51,307 bases of DNA from the NCBI GenBank assembly GCA_017553205.1, contig JAFZMV010000025.1, positions 1 to 51,307 of the forward strand, read 5' to 3'. The DNA comes from Selenomonadaceae bacterium. GTDB taxonomy: Bacteria; Bacillota; Negativicutes; Selenomonadales; Selenomonadaceae. Below the pieces are notes generated by a model. The model was not told where the DNA came from and searched no databases. It worked only from the letters and a program-made list of their open reading frames with translations. The translations under genes and the position numbers were made by a program. Of this stretch, positions 8,220 through 17,179 are shown in pieces. The first letter of the stretch is position 1; every line of letters begins with the position of its first letter.

Positions 8220-9449
8220 TTATTCTTTTATCAAATTTTCCAGTTTAATTTTAACTGATTCGGCATCTTCTTGTTTTGTTTCTGGAAGGAGAATCAAAAA
8301 TTTATTTTTTCCGCTTTTGGTTACACAGTCAGAACGCTGAAGAGCATGACGAATTTTGTCTTTGCAATCGTCTGCAGATGCGTCAATGGGAAATTCAACT
8401 TCAATCAGTCCCAATTCTTTTTTGTAAACGTCCGCAACTCTCGCCGTCAGTCGATAAATACTTTTAAAAGTTTCAAAGTCAACAAAATATGCTCCGCTCG
8501 GATTATTTCTCTCGTCCAAAACCATTCTGATATTTGAAGGTTCTTCACCTGCTGAATGTTCTTCCGCAGTCTGCTCTCCGCCGTAAATCATCAAACCATG
8601 TTTGCCGCGTTGTTTGACTTTGTATAAAGCACTGTCCGCCTTTTTGTAAAGTGCGGCAAATTCTGTTCCTTCTTTCGGTGAAAAAACTGCTCCTACACTC
8701 ACACCCAGAGAAACATTGAAATTTTCTCCAAATAATTTTTTTGCCGCTTTTAAAATTTCTACATTGAGATAGTCAGATTTTTCCTGCAAAATTTTTTCTT
8801 CGCTGATACCTTTCAAATAAGCCACAAACTCATCTCCGCCAAGTCTGCCCGCTTTATCAGTTTCGCTAAGAATATTTTTTATCAGTTCGGAAAATTTGAC
8901 TAAAATTTTGTCGCCCATTCCATGCCCGTAAATATCATTCACAAGTTTAAAGCTGTCTAAATCCATCATTAACAAAGCACCGGGATTTTTTTCAATCATT
9001 CCGCCAATTTCTGTTTGTATCGCGGATTTATTCAAAAGTCCCGTCATCATGTCGATTGTTGCGGCGGCTTTTAAACCATGAATTTTGTCAAGATTTTCAA
9101 GAGCCTTGTCAACTCTCCGCAAAAGTAAATCAGCTTTCAGCGGTTTTCTTATGTAATCCATTGCCCCGACTTCAAAGCCTTTGCTTTCGCTTTCGTCGCT
9201 GTCGTCAGCCGTCATGAAAATTATCGGCACAGTTTCCGCAGATTTTTCCTGCAGACGATCATGAAGTTCATAGCCGTCCATTTCCGGCATCATCAAGTCC
9301 GACAAAATTAAATCAGGATTAACTTTTTCAAAAATTTCAAGTGCTTCCGCTCCCGATTTTGCACAAACTACATCATATTTTTTTGAAAGTATTCTTTGTG
9401 CCAGCATTAACATAATTTTTTCGTCGTCAACGACAAGAATTTTTCTCAT
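8220..9449 (-). CDS. Response regulator with REC, GGDEF and degenerate GGDEF domains
   Basis: A 409-residue output protein for the kinase encoded just upstream. The REC domain (residues 1-118) has VVDDE, phosphoacceptor Asp51 in LILSDLMMPEMDG, FMTADD and the RKP lysine. The GGDEF domain (about 130-290) has DLDSFKLVNDIYGHGMGD and an intact GGDEF at 204-208, so cyclic di-GMP synthesis is expected. The inhibitory RxxD site is SETD here. The last ~90 residues (SIYRLTARVADVY to LKNLI) look like a second GGDEF fold without active residues (SGKNKFLILLP). I chose ATG 9449, preceded by GGGGGGTTGA; an in-frame TTG 9470 lies further upstream. It starts within a few bases of the kinase stop. Confidence 0.88.
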   Translation of the reverse strand: MRKILVVDDEKIMLMLAQRILSKKYDVVCAKSGAEALEIFEKVNPDLILSDLMMPEMDGYELHDRLQEKSAETVPIIFMTADDSDESESKGFEVGAMDYIRKPLKADLLLRRVDKALENLDKIHGLKAAATIDMMTGLLNKSAIQTEIGGMIEKNPGALLMMDLDSFKLVNDIYGHGMGDKILVKFSELIKNILSETDKAGRLGGDEFVAYLKGISEEKILQEKSDYLNVEILKAAKKLFGENFNVSLGVSVGAVFSPKEGTEFAALYKKADSALYKVKQRGKHGLMIYGGEQTAEEHSAGEEPSNIRMVLDERNNPSGAYFVDFETFKSIYRLTARVADVYKKELGLIEVEFPIDASADDCKDKIRHALQRSDCVTKSGKNKFLILLPETKQEDAESVKIKLENLIKE

Positions 9450-9454
9450 AAATT

Positions 9455-12400
9455 TCAACCCCCCAGCCAATTCTTTATCTGGTCACGGACATTTTTATAA
9501 TCCGTCATCAATTTATCATGATTTTCTTTAATCAAGTCAATATTATTTTCTTTTGCGGCAAATTCCAATTTTTTCGCCGACTCGCTCAAACTAACCGCAC
9601 CGATAACCAATCCCGTACTTTTCAAAGCGTGAACTAAAGTTTGATAATCTTTCCAGTTTTCGGAGTCGTAAGTACTTTGGATATTATCGGCTTTTGTGTC
9701 GTCATTAAACTCTTCAAAAAGTTCGGTTAAAAATTCTTTGCTGTCCATGCAATAAGAAAGTCCCGTATCTAAATCAATATCAGGGCATTTTTCTGCAAAA
9801 AGTTTTCTTTCCTTTTCGCTGAAAGTATCGGAGTCAGTATTTTCTTCAACTTCTTCGACTTCTTCGACTTCTTCGACTTCTTCAACCTCTTCAACTTTCT
9901 TAACTTCTTCAACTTTCGGAACTTCTTTGACTTCCTCGACTTTTATTTTTTCTTCAGCCTTTTTATTTTCGCTCTCTTTATTTTGAGTTTCAAAGGAAAC
10001 AATTTCTTCAGGCAAATGACGTGACAAAATTTCTTCAAGTTCCTCAATTTCAATCGGCTTAGAAAGATAATCGTCAAAACCTTCACTAAGATATTTTTCA
10101 CGCATGCCCGCTATAGCACTCGCAGTAAGCATAACGACGGCAGTTTTATCACTCAAAATATTTTCCTGTTTCATCTGTTGAAAAGTTTCAATACCGTTCA
10201 TCACAGGCATCATATTATCCAAGAAAATAATGTGATAAAAATTTTTCCTTGCCATTTCTATACACTGCTTGCCACTGTCCGCCAAATCGGGAACAATTCC
10301 GTTGCGTTTCAAAAGTCCGCGAATAACTTTTAAATTCATGCTGTTATCGTCAACTGCCAAAACTTTTGCCCCGTCAGCTTTCAAATATTTCTTTTCTTTT
10401 TTGTCGTCAAGTCGAGTTATATGATGCTCATCGTAATTGCCTATGGGGTTTTTATCAATAACTTTTTGAACCAGACTGAAAGAAAATTGAGAACCTTCTC
10501 CATAAACGCTGGAAACTTCCAACTTGCTCCCCATCATTGCCAAAAGTTTTTGGACAATAGCCATGCCTAAGCCTGTGCCTTCAATATTTCTGTTTTTCTC
10601 TTCGTCAAGACGCTGGAAAGATTGGAAAAGTTTTCCCATGTCCTCTTCTTTTATTCCGATTCCCGTATCACTGACAACTACATGAAATTTAAAAGTATCT
10701 TCGTCAATTGATTTCCCGCTTATTGATAAAGTTATAGAACCTTCATGAGTATATTTTACGGCATTTGTCAAAATATTTGTGATAATCTGCCTGATTCTTA
10801 CATCGTCGCCATATAAAGTTTTCGGGATAGCAGAATCAATTTCCGTTTTAAATTTAAGACCTTTTTTCTTGACTTTTTCAGAAATCATATTAACAAGGTC
10901 GTCGATTAAATTCACAGTTTCATAACGGACGGCAACAATTTCCATTTTTCCGTCCTCGATTTTTGAAAAATCTAAAATACTGTTTATTAAAGTCAAAAGA
11001 GTTCTGCCCGCACTCTGAATATTTGCCGCATAATCTAAAATATCATGGTCGTTACTTTCGCGAAGAATCATTTCATTCATTCCTAGTACGGCATTTATCG
11101 GAGTACGAATTTCATGGCTCATTTGTGCAAGGAATTGAGATTTTGCCTGACCTGCTTGAGTGGCTCTGTCTGCCGAGTCCTTAAGCTGAGTATTAACTGA
11201 CTGCTGCCAGCTAATCATTTTATTTATCAAGGCTCGAACAATCAAAATGCAGGTAATGAGCAGAATTATAAATGTTATCCCTAAAATAACAATATTTCCG
11301 TAAATATTCCACCAGCTGTTTGCAACAATGACGGTGAAGTCAGAAATTTTATTTTTCTTTGACAAACAAGCCATATAATTTCCCTTGTAGTCTTTGATAC
11401 TTGAAACTTGTTTGGAATAATACACGGGAGCATATTCAGTTCCAGCAATATCCGTCATTCTTTTCACTGCCATTTGATAAAGGTTATTCGGGTGATTTAT
11501 AACAATTCCGTTTCTGTCAACCAAAAAAGCATAAGAAGAATTTGTGTAAGAATCAGCCAAAACTTGTATAAGTCTGTCCAAATAAAAATCTATACCGAAA
11601 ATCCCCAAAAATTCTCCGTCTTTTCCGTAAACAATTTGAGAAAGTGTAACGCAATAAAGCCCCGTTTGTTCGTCATAATAAGGAGCGGAAACGTTGAAAC
11701 CGTTTTCAGATTTTCCCGTATCAACATACCATTGTCTTTGCTCGACATGCCAATTTTTGTCGGGAGGCTGCCAGCCGTTATTCATAATAACAGTATGTTC
11801 TTTATAAGGATTTGCAAGATAACAAACTGAAATTTCAGAGTAATGTTTTGCGACATCATTTAGAAGTTTTACTGCAGAGTCATAATCGTTCATGAGTTCG
11901 GGGTGTTCAGAGATAAGATTTGTGAACATTGAAAGAATTGATTTTTGTTTTTCAACCCAGTTGGAAAGTTGTTGATCGTATGTATCAATCTCGCGATTCA
12001 TTTTAGTATCGCCCCAGCTTAAAGTGGTATTTATGCAGATACCAAGACTGAAAACCATAGCAAGAATAATCCCTGTAACGATTCCGACTTTTGCATATTT
12101 GCTCGCTTTTGTAAGTTCATCAGATTTAAAAATACGTTCTTCTTTTTCCTTTTCATTATCGGAAACGATTGTAGAAAACGAAAATAAATTATCCATCATG
12201 CCTGAAAGTTGAAGAGCGGACTCTCTGACTTTTGCGGCTGATTCTTGAGGATCTGCGTCACCATTTAAAACGCCCAGACTTGAAATGTTTAGAATTTTTT
12301 GCAGAGGATCGCGGAGTTCTTTAGAAAGTCTTGATAAAAATTCTTCCTTAACTTGAAGAGCCTTTTCAGCTTTCAAACCGTTTTTCATGGAATTGAGATA

Positions 12401-13321
12401 GAAGAAAATAATTGCAACAATCATCACAAGACTTAAAAGCGTCGTGAAAATAATTTGCGTGTAACTGTCTTTGTACAATGCCCAGTCATAAACACTCAAA
12501 ATCATGTACCAGCCGTTTTTGGTTTTACTGCTGAAAATTGTATTAGACCTGCCGTCAATTTCTGCAGAAAAACTTTCATGAGTTTTCGACTGAAGAATTT
12601 TTTGAAGTATCGGCTCATATTCGGGAAGTTTTTTGGAAATTTTTTCTCCTACCAAATTCATATCAGAACAGCCGATAATCATTCCGGTTTTTGTGACAAT
12701 TAAAGCGGTGCTGTCAGATTCTGAAGTCATTTTCAAAACTGATTTTTGAGTTTCGGAAAAATTAAAATCCAATGCAACAACAGTATTATTATCAGCCAGC
12801 ATTTTTGACATGGTGAAACACATAGCACCGCTCATTGCGTCTACATAAGGCTCACTGATAAAAACTTTGTCGGGATTTTCTTTTGCACCTTTATACCAAA
12901 GACGTTCGGGAGCATGAAAACCTTCAGGCATGTTGAAGTCGGGAATAATTGCCCATTCTTTCGTGGCAATATAAACATTGAAACAAACGCCGTTAGTTGA
13001 ATTATTTTGTTCGGCTTTTTGTTTATAGAAAAATTTTCTCAATTCTTCTTGAGTAATTCCCGACGACAAAAGCTGTTCCGCCTCAAGAGCAACGCGAGTA
13101 GTTACTGACTCGGCATTTGAAATTGTTCCCGATAAATCGGAGCGGATATTTTCAAGTTGCATTTGTCCGATTTCTTCGGTTTGATTGGAAGTCATCTGAA
13201 AAATCAAATGCACATTCATGGAAATGACACACAAGAATATAAAAGTAATGACCGCTATTATCAAAAAATCTGAATGCCTTCCGTGTTTGATTATTTTCCA
13301 GTCTTCAAATTTCTTCTTCAT
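9455..13321 (-). CDS. Hybrid sensor histidine kinase with two sensor modules, REC and Hpt
   Basis: A 1288-residue membrane phosphorelay kinase. In order: TM helix 20-42; extracytoplasmic dCACHE-like domain to about 285; TM 288-310; a HisKA-like segment at 326-385 in which the phospho-histidine is Lys334 (RLSKELRDPL); TM 412-432; second CACHE-like domain 440-670; TM 675-697; functional HisKA with His736 (AQMSHEIRTPIN); HATPase with NILTNAVKYTH, DTGIGI and GTGLGM; REC with Asp1035 (IIFLDNMMPVMNG); a Glu/Val-rich linker about 1128-1160; and an Hpt domain with His1231 (LVHALKSTGLV). The ligand is unknown; CACHE domains usually bind small molecules. Coupling to the GGDEF regulator gene suggests that is its partner. 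GGGGATT precedes ATG 13321. Confidence 0.9.
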   Translation of the reverse strand: MKKKFEDWKIIKHGRHSDFLIIAVITFIFLCVISMNVHLIFQMTSNQTEEIGQMQLENIRSDLSGTISNAESVTTRVALEAEQLLSSGITQEELRKFFYKQKAEQNNSTNGVCFNVYIATKEWAIIPDFNMPEGFHAPERLWYKGAKENPDKVFISEPYVDAMSGAMCFTMSKMLADNNTVVALDFNFSETQKSVLKMTSESDSTALIVTKTGMIIGCSDMNLVGEKISKKLPEYEPILQKILQSKTHESFSAEIDGRSNTIFSSKTKNGWYMILSVYDWALYKDSYTQIIFTTLLSLVMIVAIIFFYLNSMKNGLKAEKALQVKEEFLSRLSKELRDPLQKILNISSLGVLNGDADPQESAAKVRESALQLSGMMDNLFSFSTIVSDNEKEKEERIFKSDELTKASKYAKVGIVTGIILAMVFSLGICINTTLSWGDTKMNREIDTYDQQLSNWVEKQKSILSMFTNLISEHPELMNDYDSAVKLLNDVAKHYSEISVCYLANPYKEHTVIMNNGWQPPDKNWHVEQRQWYVDTGKSENGFNVSAPYYDEQTGLYCVTLSQIVYGKDGEFLGIFGIDFYLDRLIQVLADSYTNSSYAFLVDRNGIVINHPNNLYQMAVKRMTDIAGTEYAPVYYSKQVSSIKDYKGNYMACLSKKNKISDFTVIVANSWWNIYGNIVILGITFIILLITCILIVRALINKMISWQQSVNTQLKDSADRATQAGQAKSQFLAQMSHEIRTPINAVLGMNEMILRESNDHDILDYAANIQSAGRTLLTLINSILDFSKIEDGKMEIVAVRYETVNLIDDLVNMISEKVKKKGLKFKTEIDSAIPKTLYGDDVRIRQIITNILTNAVKYTHEGSITLSISGKSIDEDTFKFHVVVSDTGIGIKEEDMGKLFQSFQRLDEEKNRNIEGTGLGMAIVQKLLAMMGSKLEVSSVYGEGSQFSFSLVQKVIDKNPIGNYDEHHITRLDDKKEKKYLKADGAKVLAVDDNSMNLKVIRGLLKRNGIVPDLADSGKQCIEMARKNFYHIIFLDNMMPVMNGIETFQQMKQENILSDKTAVVMLTASAIAGMREKYLSEGFDDYLSKPIEIEELEEILSRHLPEEIVSFETQNKESENKKAEEKIKVEEVKEVPKVEEVKKVEEVEEVEEVEEVEEVEENTDSDTFSEKERKLFAEKCPDIDLDTGLSYCMDSKEFLTELFEEFNDDTKADNIQSTYDSENWKDYQTLVHALKSTGLVIGAVSLSESAKKLEFAAKENNIDLIKENHDKLMTDYKNVRDQIKNWLGG
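9842..9895. repeat. 9-bp tandem repeat inside the kinase gene
   Basis: Six consecutive 9-base units of TTCTTCRAC or one-base variants. On the coding strand they specify repeated Val-Glu-Glu in the linker between REC and Hpt. A unit gain or loss keeps the frame. Confidence 0.8.
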
Positions 13322-13339
13322 CTTAATCCCCTAAAAAAA

Positions 13340-13978
13340 TTATTTTAGTCTTTGAACTTTTTCTATAATATTCGGCAAAAGTTTATAGAGATGGTCGCCG
13401 GGACATGTAGTTTTTGATAAATCTCTGTGACCAAAAATTGTGGTGTCCGTTGCCTCAAAATTATATTTATCGCACACCGCACCGATAAGTTGAACTGCAG
13501 AAGATACTTGTTTTGCAGGAGGTTTGCCGAGATTATAATTTCCCGTTAAACAAATTCCGACAGTAAATTCGTTATTGTCAAGAGAATGAGCTCCTCTGGC
13601 TTCAAGTGGGCGACCCTGTTCAATACTTCCGTTTTTATGAACTACAAAATGATAACCGATTCCCGCCCAGTGATTTTTATAACGGTGCATGTTATGAATT
13701 TCAGGGACAGACATATCTCCGTCAAATCTCATGCCCGTGTGATGAATTACTATTGCTCCCGTGTGAGTTCTGTAATTCATTTCATCAAAATCCAGCGGGT
13801 AAGACATTATTTCCATTTCTTCAAGTGTTTTAAAAACATTATCGCCTAAAGTAAAAAATCTTCTTGCGGCATCGGCATCATTCGGCAAAAGTCCGAAAAG
13901 AGCAGTCCCCGCCAAAATTTTTGCAGAAGTCTTTAAAAAATTTCTTCGTGTAAAATCTTTTTCAAATAATTTTTTCAT
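13340..13978 (-). CDS. Tat-exported N-acetylmuramoyl-L-alanine amidase (PGRP/Amidase_2 type)
   Basis: A 212-residue zinc amidase that cleaves the bond between MurNAc and the stem peptide. The N-terminus has a twin-arginine signal (TRRNFLKTSAKILAG) with a cleavage region near DADA. The catalytic domain shows the zinc and catalytic motifs IVIHHTGM (first His ligand), HNMHRYKNHWAGIGYHFVVH, ARGAHSLDNNEFTVGICLTG and IFGHRDLSKTTCPGD (second His, Cys/Asp region). It is a PGRP-like fold. It starts 4 bases after the stop of the metallophosphatase gene, which also has a Tat signal, and precedes the histidine kinase by 18 bases. Tat components themselves are outside the window. Confidence 0.88.
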   Translation of the reverse strand: MKKLFEKDFTRRNFLKTSAKILAGTALFGLLPNDADAARRFFTLGDNVFKTLEEMEIMSYPLDFDEMNYRTHTGAIVIHHTGMRFDGDMSVPEIHNMHRYKNHWAGIGYHFVVHKNGSIEQGRPLEARGAHSLDNNEFTVGICLTGNYNLGKPPAKQVSSAVQLIGAVCDKYNFEATDTTIFGHRDLSKTTCPGDHLYKLLPNIIEKVQRLK

Positions 13979-13982
13979 TCAA

Positions 13983-15236
13983 TCAAACTTCCTTCGTCAA
14001 ATTTATTTCGTCAATCTGTGAACCATCGTGCAGAAAACATTTCACAGACAAATTTTTTTCATCAACTTCCAAAGTCAAATAATTGTCAATTTCAGGTTGC
14101 GGAGCAATAACTTTATCAAGTGCATGATCTGCCCATAAATTTGAATAACGAACATCACCCGCCAAGCCTGTCAAAATATAAAGCGTTCCCGTTTCATCTT
14201 CGCGAAAATTTTTTAATCTTCCGCGATTCCTGTAAGTGTGGAGATGGGCAGTAAAAACCGCGTCAAAATTTAAATTTTCAAACTCCGGCATAAAATTAAC
14301 TCCGACATCTGAAAAACCTTCCTGCCGTTCAGGTCTGCCGTTAATTCGATATTGTAAAACATCTCTATGTATAAACGCAATATTCCATGTCTTAGAATTT
14401 TTTTGCATATCTTCACGAAGCCAATTTTTTTGAGTTTCGATTAAATTCGGCTGAAACTGTTCCAATTCGTCCCACTGACTGTCCAAAATTACAAAGTGAG
14501 CCGCTCCGAAGTCGAAGGAATAAAATCTCCGCGAAAAATTTTCCACTCCGTTATCAGGTACTGCAAAATAATTTATATAAGCCGTTGGAAAACGAATCTG
14601 CCAATCCCTCGAATAAGTTTCATGATTTCCCATGACAGGAGCGAATGGAATTTTTTTCATCTGCTCGGAAACTTTTTCAAACCATGCCCGCCATTGATTT
14701 TTATCTTCGCCGTTGTCAACAATATCTCCGACATTTATAAAAAATTCTGCGTCCGGATTTTTTTCAAAAGCAGTTTTCGCAACTTCGCCCCAAACATCAT
14801 AATCGGCAGATTGACTGTCAGGAAAAATTAACGCTTTAAATTTTTTATCCGAAGAAGTTTTCAATTCAAAAAAATCTGTGAAACTTTCTCCGTCAAAAAT
14901 TCTGTACTCGTAATTTGAATCGGGAGAAAGATTTTTAATATTTGCGGTGTACTGAAAAATTTCTTCTCCGTCGTCTGTGAAAGTCGAATCAATCGCAGAA
15001 AATTTCATCACGTTAGAAGAATTTTTTAATTTGACTTCAACGGCGGGATTTTTCAGAGGAGAATCAGTCCGCCACATGATACAGCGGGAATTTGAAGAGC
15101 CGGCAGAAATAATTTGACGAAGATTTTCAACGTTTAATTTTTCCGCAGAATTTTTTTCAAATCCGCACCCCGCAAAAAATCCTCCGCCGATAACTGCCGC
15201 CGCCTTGATAAAAGTCCGCCGATTTATTTTTATCAT
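13983..15236 (-). CDS. Tat-exported metallophosphoesterase (purple acid phosphatase-like lipoprotein)
   Basis: A 417-residue exported phosphoesterase. NRRTFIKAAAVIGGGFFAGC is a twin-arginine signal followed by a lipobox-like Cys at about residue 24. A fibronectin-III-like N-terminal domain (IMWRTDSPLKNP, YEYRIFDG) precedes the calcineurin-like core: FPDSQS in place of the usual D-x-H, VGDIVDNG, VMGNHE, FIHRDV and FTAHLHTYRNRG. The first metal motif is therefore slightly divergent. Purple acid phosphatase-like enzymes hydrolyse phosphate esters outside the cytoplasm; the substrate is unknown. Its ATG overlaps the stop of the small membrane protein gene by 4 bases. Confidence 0.84.
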   Translation of the reverse strand: MIKINRRTFIKAAAVIGGGFFAGCGFEKNSAEKLNVENLRQIISAGSSNSRCIMWRTDSPLKNPAVEVKLKNSSNVMKFSAIDSTFTDDGEEIFQYTANIKNLSPDSNYEYRIFDGESFTDFFELKTSSDKKFKALIFPDSQSADYDVWGEVAKTAFEKNPDAEFFINVGDIVDNGEDKNQWRAWFEKVSEQMKKIPFAPVMGNHETYSRDWQIRFPTAYINYFAVPDNGVENFSRRFYSFDFGAAHFVILDSQWDELEQFQPNLIETQKNWLREDMQKNSKTWNIAFIHRDVLQYRINGRPERQEGFSDVGVNFMPEFENLNFDAVFTAHLHTYRNRGRLKNFREDETGTLYILTGLAGDVRYSNLWADHALDKVIAPQPEIDNYLTLEVDEKNLSVKCFLHDGSQIDEINLTKEV

Positions 15237-15463
15237 TCGGCTAAAGTCCTCTCAAGATTGTTAATCATTTCTTGTTTGTGTTCGGGAGTTTCGTTTACAA
15301 TGACTCCGACTGTTGCAATTATCAGCCAGATGAAACTCATAACAGTTATGCGGATAAATCTGCCCGCAGGTTTTCCGTTAATTTTTCTGTAAGTCAAAAT
15401 TCCCGCACTTATAGGGAAAATAAAAAAATTTATTTCGACAATCAATTTGAAAAGTTCAAGCAT
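15233..15463 (-). CDS. Small two-helix membrane protein
   Basis: A 76-residue protein with two predicted transmembrane segments (LIVEINFFIFPISAGILTY and ITVMSFIWLIIATVGVIV) joined by a short basic loop, and a polar C-terminus. I do not recognise the family. The ATG at 15463 has GGAGGAATTTC just upstream, and its stop overlaps the metallophosphatase start as ATGA, so it is almost certainly translated as part of that operon. A role beside the exported phosphatase and amidase is possible but not shown. Confidence 0.7.
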   Translation of the reverse strand: MLELFKLIVEINFFIFPISAGILTYRKINGKPAGRFIRITVMSFIWLIIATVGVIVNETPEHKQEMINNLERTLAE

Positions 15464-15486
15464 GAAATTCCTCCAAAAAATTTTTT

Positions 15487-16281
15487 TCAGCGAGTTAAAA
15501 TATCTGCCATTTTACACATTTTTGAAATCATTTCAACGTTATGCACGCGGACAATATCCACGCCTTGAGAAATTGCCAACGTACAAATTGCTCCCGTTGC
15601 CTCATCTCTGTCATCAACTTCAAAACCCGTCGCATAACCGATAACGCTTTTTCGACTGACTCCGAGAAGAAGAGGAAATTTTTTTCCGTCAAAATTTTTC
15701 AGTTCGTGCAGATTTTTCAAGACAGTCAAATTTTCTTCCTGCGTTTTTCCGAAACCAATACCGGGATCGAAAATAATTTTTGATTCGTCGAAATTATTTT
15801 TTCGGCAAGTTTCCAAAGTCTGCAAGAAAAAACTTTTTATATCGTCGATAATATTCGGCAAAATTTTTTTGTTGTGCATAACGATAACTGGAGCAGAAAA
15901 TTTTTTCGCAACTTCAAGCATTTTTTTATTTTCAAGCCCGTGAACGTCGTTAATAATATCCGCTCCGCAATTTAAAGCAAATTCTGCAGTTTCAGGCTTG
16001 TAAGTGTCAACAGAAATCGGAACACCCAAATTTTTTAACGCGGGAAGAATTTTTTCAAGTCTTGAAATTTCTTCATCAGCAGAAATCGGCGAAAAATTCG
16101 GGCGTGTGGATTCTGCTCCGATGTCGATAATGTCTGCTCCGTCCTCAATCATTTTTTTTGCGTGATTCAGTGCAGAGTTTTGAGAATAAAAAAAACCGCC
16201 GTCAGAAAAAGAGTCCGGCGTAAAATTTAAAATTCCCATTATTAAAGTTTTTTTTCCAAGATTTAAAATTTTTTTCGTCAT
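15487..16281 (-). CDS. folP: Dihydropteroate synthase
   Basis: A 264-residue TIM-barrel enzyme joining p-aminobenzoate to the pterin pyrophosphate in folate synthesis; the target of sulfonamides. Motifs: MGILNFTPDSFSDGG near the N-terminus, DIIDIGAESTRP (pterin loop), SVDTYKP, INDVHG, PVIVMHNK (the usual MH), DPGIGFGKT, LLGVSRKS with the Arg/Lys pair, and VRVHNV at the C-terminus. Length is normal. It starts 6 bases after the ispA stop. folE2, elsewhere in this window at 43987, supplies an earlier step of the same pathway. Confidence 0.95.
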   Translation of the reverse strand: MTKKILNLGKKTLIMGILNFTPDSFSDGGFFYSQNSALNHAKKMIEDGADIIDIGAESTRPNFSPISADEEISRLEKILPALKNLGVPISVDTYKPETAEFALNCGADIINDVHGLENKKMLEVAKKFSAPVIVMHNKKILPNIIDDIKSFFLQTLETCRKNNFDESKIIFDPGIGFGKTQEENLTVLKNLHELKNFDGKKFPLLLGVSRKSVIGYATGFEVDDRDEATGAICTLAISQGVDIVRVHNVEMISKMCKMADILTR

Positions 16282-16287
16282 AATATT

Positions 16288-17166
16288 CTATGCTTTGCGA
16301 TCTATTAAAAATTTCACAAGTTCGCGAAGAAAATCCGCTTCACTTCCGAAAACGTTCAAAGAATGAACTGCAGTATTTGCCGCCTCTGCAGCCAAAACCT
16401 TTGAAATATCGAGCGAAGTCAAAGTAACATAAGTGGACTTGTGATTTTTTTCGTCACTGCCTACAGGTTTTCCGATTTTCTTCTCGTCGCCGACAACGTC
16501 CAAAATATCATCAGTAATTTGAAAAGCCAGACCAAAATTTTCAGCGTAATCAGTCAACGCAAAAAGTTTTTCTTCATCTGTTCCAGCCAAAATTGCTCCC
16601 GATCTTATAGCCGCTTTAAAAAGTGCACCGGTTTTCCCCAAGTGCATTTTCTTTAAAGTAGGAAGGTCGATTTTTTTATTTTCAGACTGCAAGTCAATCA
16701 TCTGACCGCCGACCATTCCCGCCATACCTGCCGCAGAACTTATTTCGCGGATAACTTTGAGCAAAATTTTCGGTTCAACATTTTCCTGACGAGTCATGAC
16801 TTCAAACGCCAATGTTAAAAGAGCATCGCCCGCCAAAATTGCTCCAGCCTCTCCGAAAACTTTATGATTTGTCAATTTTCCGTGTCTGTAGTCATCGTCG
16901 TCCATTGCGGGCAGATCGTCATGAATAAGCGAATAAGTGTGAATCATTTCAACGGCACAAGCAACGGGCAAAAATTTTTCTCCGTCACCGCCTACTGCAT
17001 CAGCCGCCGCCATCAAAAGTACCGGGCGAAGTCTTTTTCCTCCGCTCAACAAACTGTATTCCATTGCCTCATTCAATTTTTTGTCAATGGTTTTAGTTTT
17101 TTTGATTTCGGCTTGAAGATTTTCTTCAACAAGTGCCGCACGTTCTTTCCATAATTTTTCAAACAT
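16288..17166 (-). CDS. ispA: Polyprenyl (farnesyl/geranylgeranyl) diphosphate synthase
   Basis: A 292-residue trans-prenyltransferase that condenses IPP with allylic diphosphates. The first Asp-rich motif is HDDLPAMDDDDYRHG, the second is FQITDDILDVVGD, and GGKRLRP gives the IPP-binding residues. SLIHDDLPAMDDD with the extra residues is typical of the IspA subgroup. The usual xseB and dxs neighbours are absent; instead it lies 13 bases after lysA and 6 bases before folP, all on one strand. Chain length of the product, C15 or C20, cannot be assigned. Confidence 0.92.
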   Translation of the reverse strand: MFEKLWKERAALVEENLQAEIKKTKTIDKKLNEAMEYSLLSGGKRLRPVLLMAAADAVGGDGEKFLPVACAVEMIHTYSLIHDDLPAMDDDDYRHGKLTNHKVFGEAGAILAGDALLTLAFEVMTRQENVEPKILLKVIREISSAAGMAGMVGGQMIDLQSENKKIDLPTLKKMHLGKTGALFKAAIRSGAILAGTDEEKLFALTDYAENFGLAFQITDDILDVVGDEKKIGKPVGSDEKNHKSTYVTLTSLDISKVLAAEAANTAVHSLNVFGSEADFLRELVKFLIDRKA

Positions 17167-17179
17167 AATTTTTCGCCCC

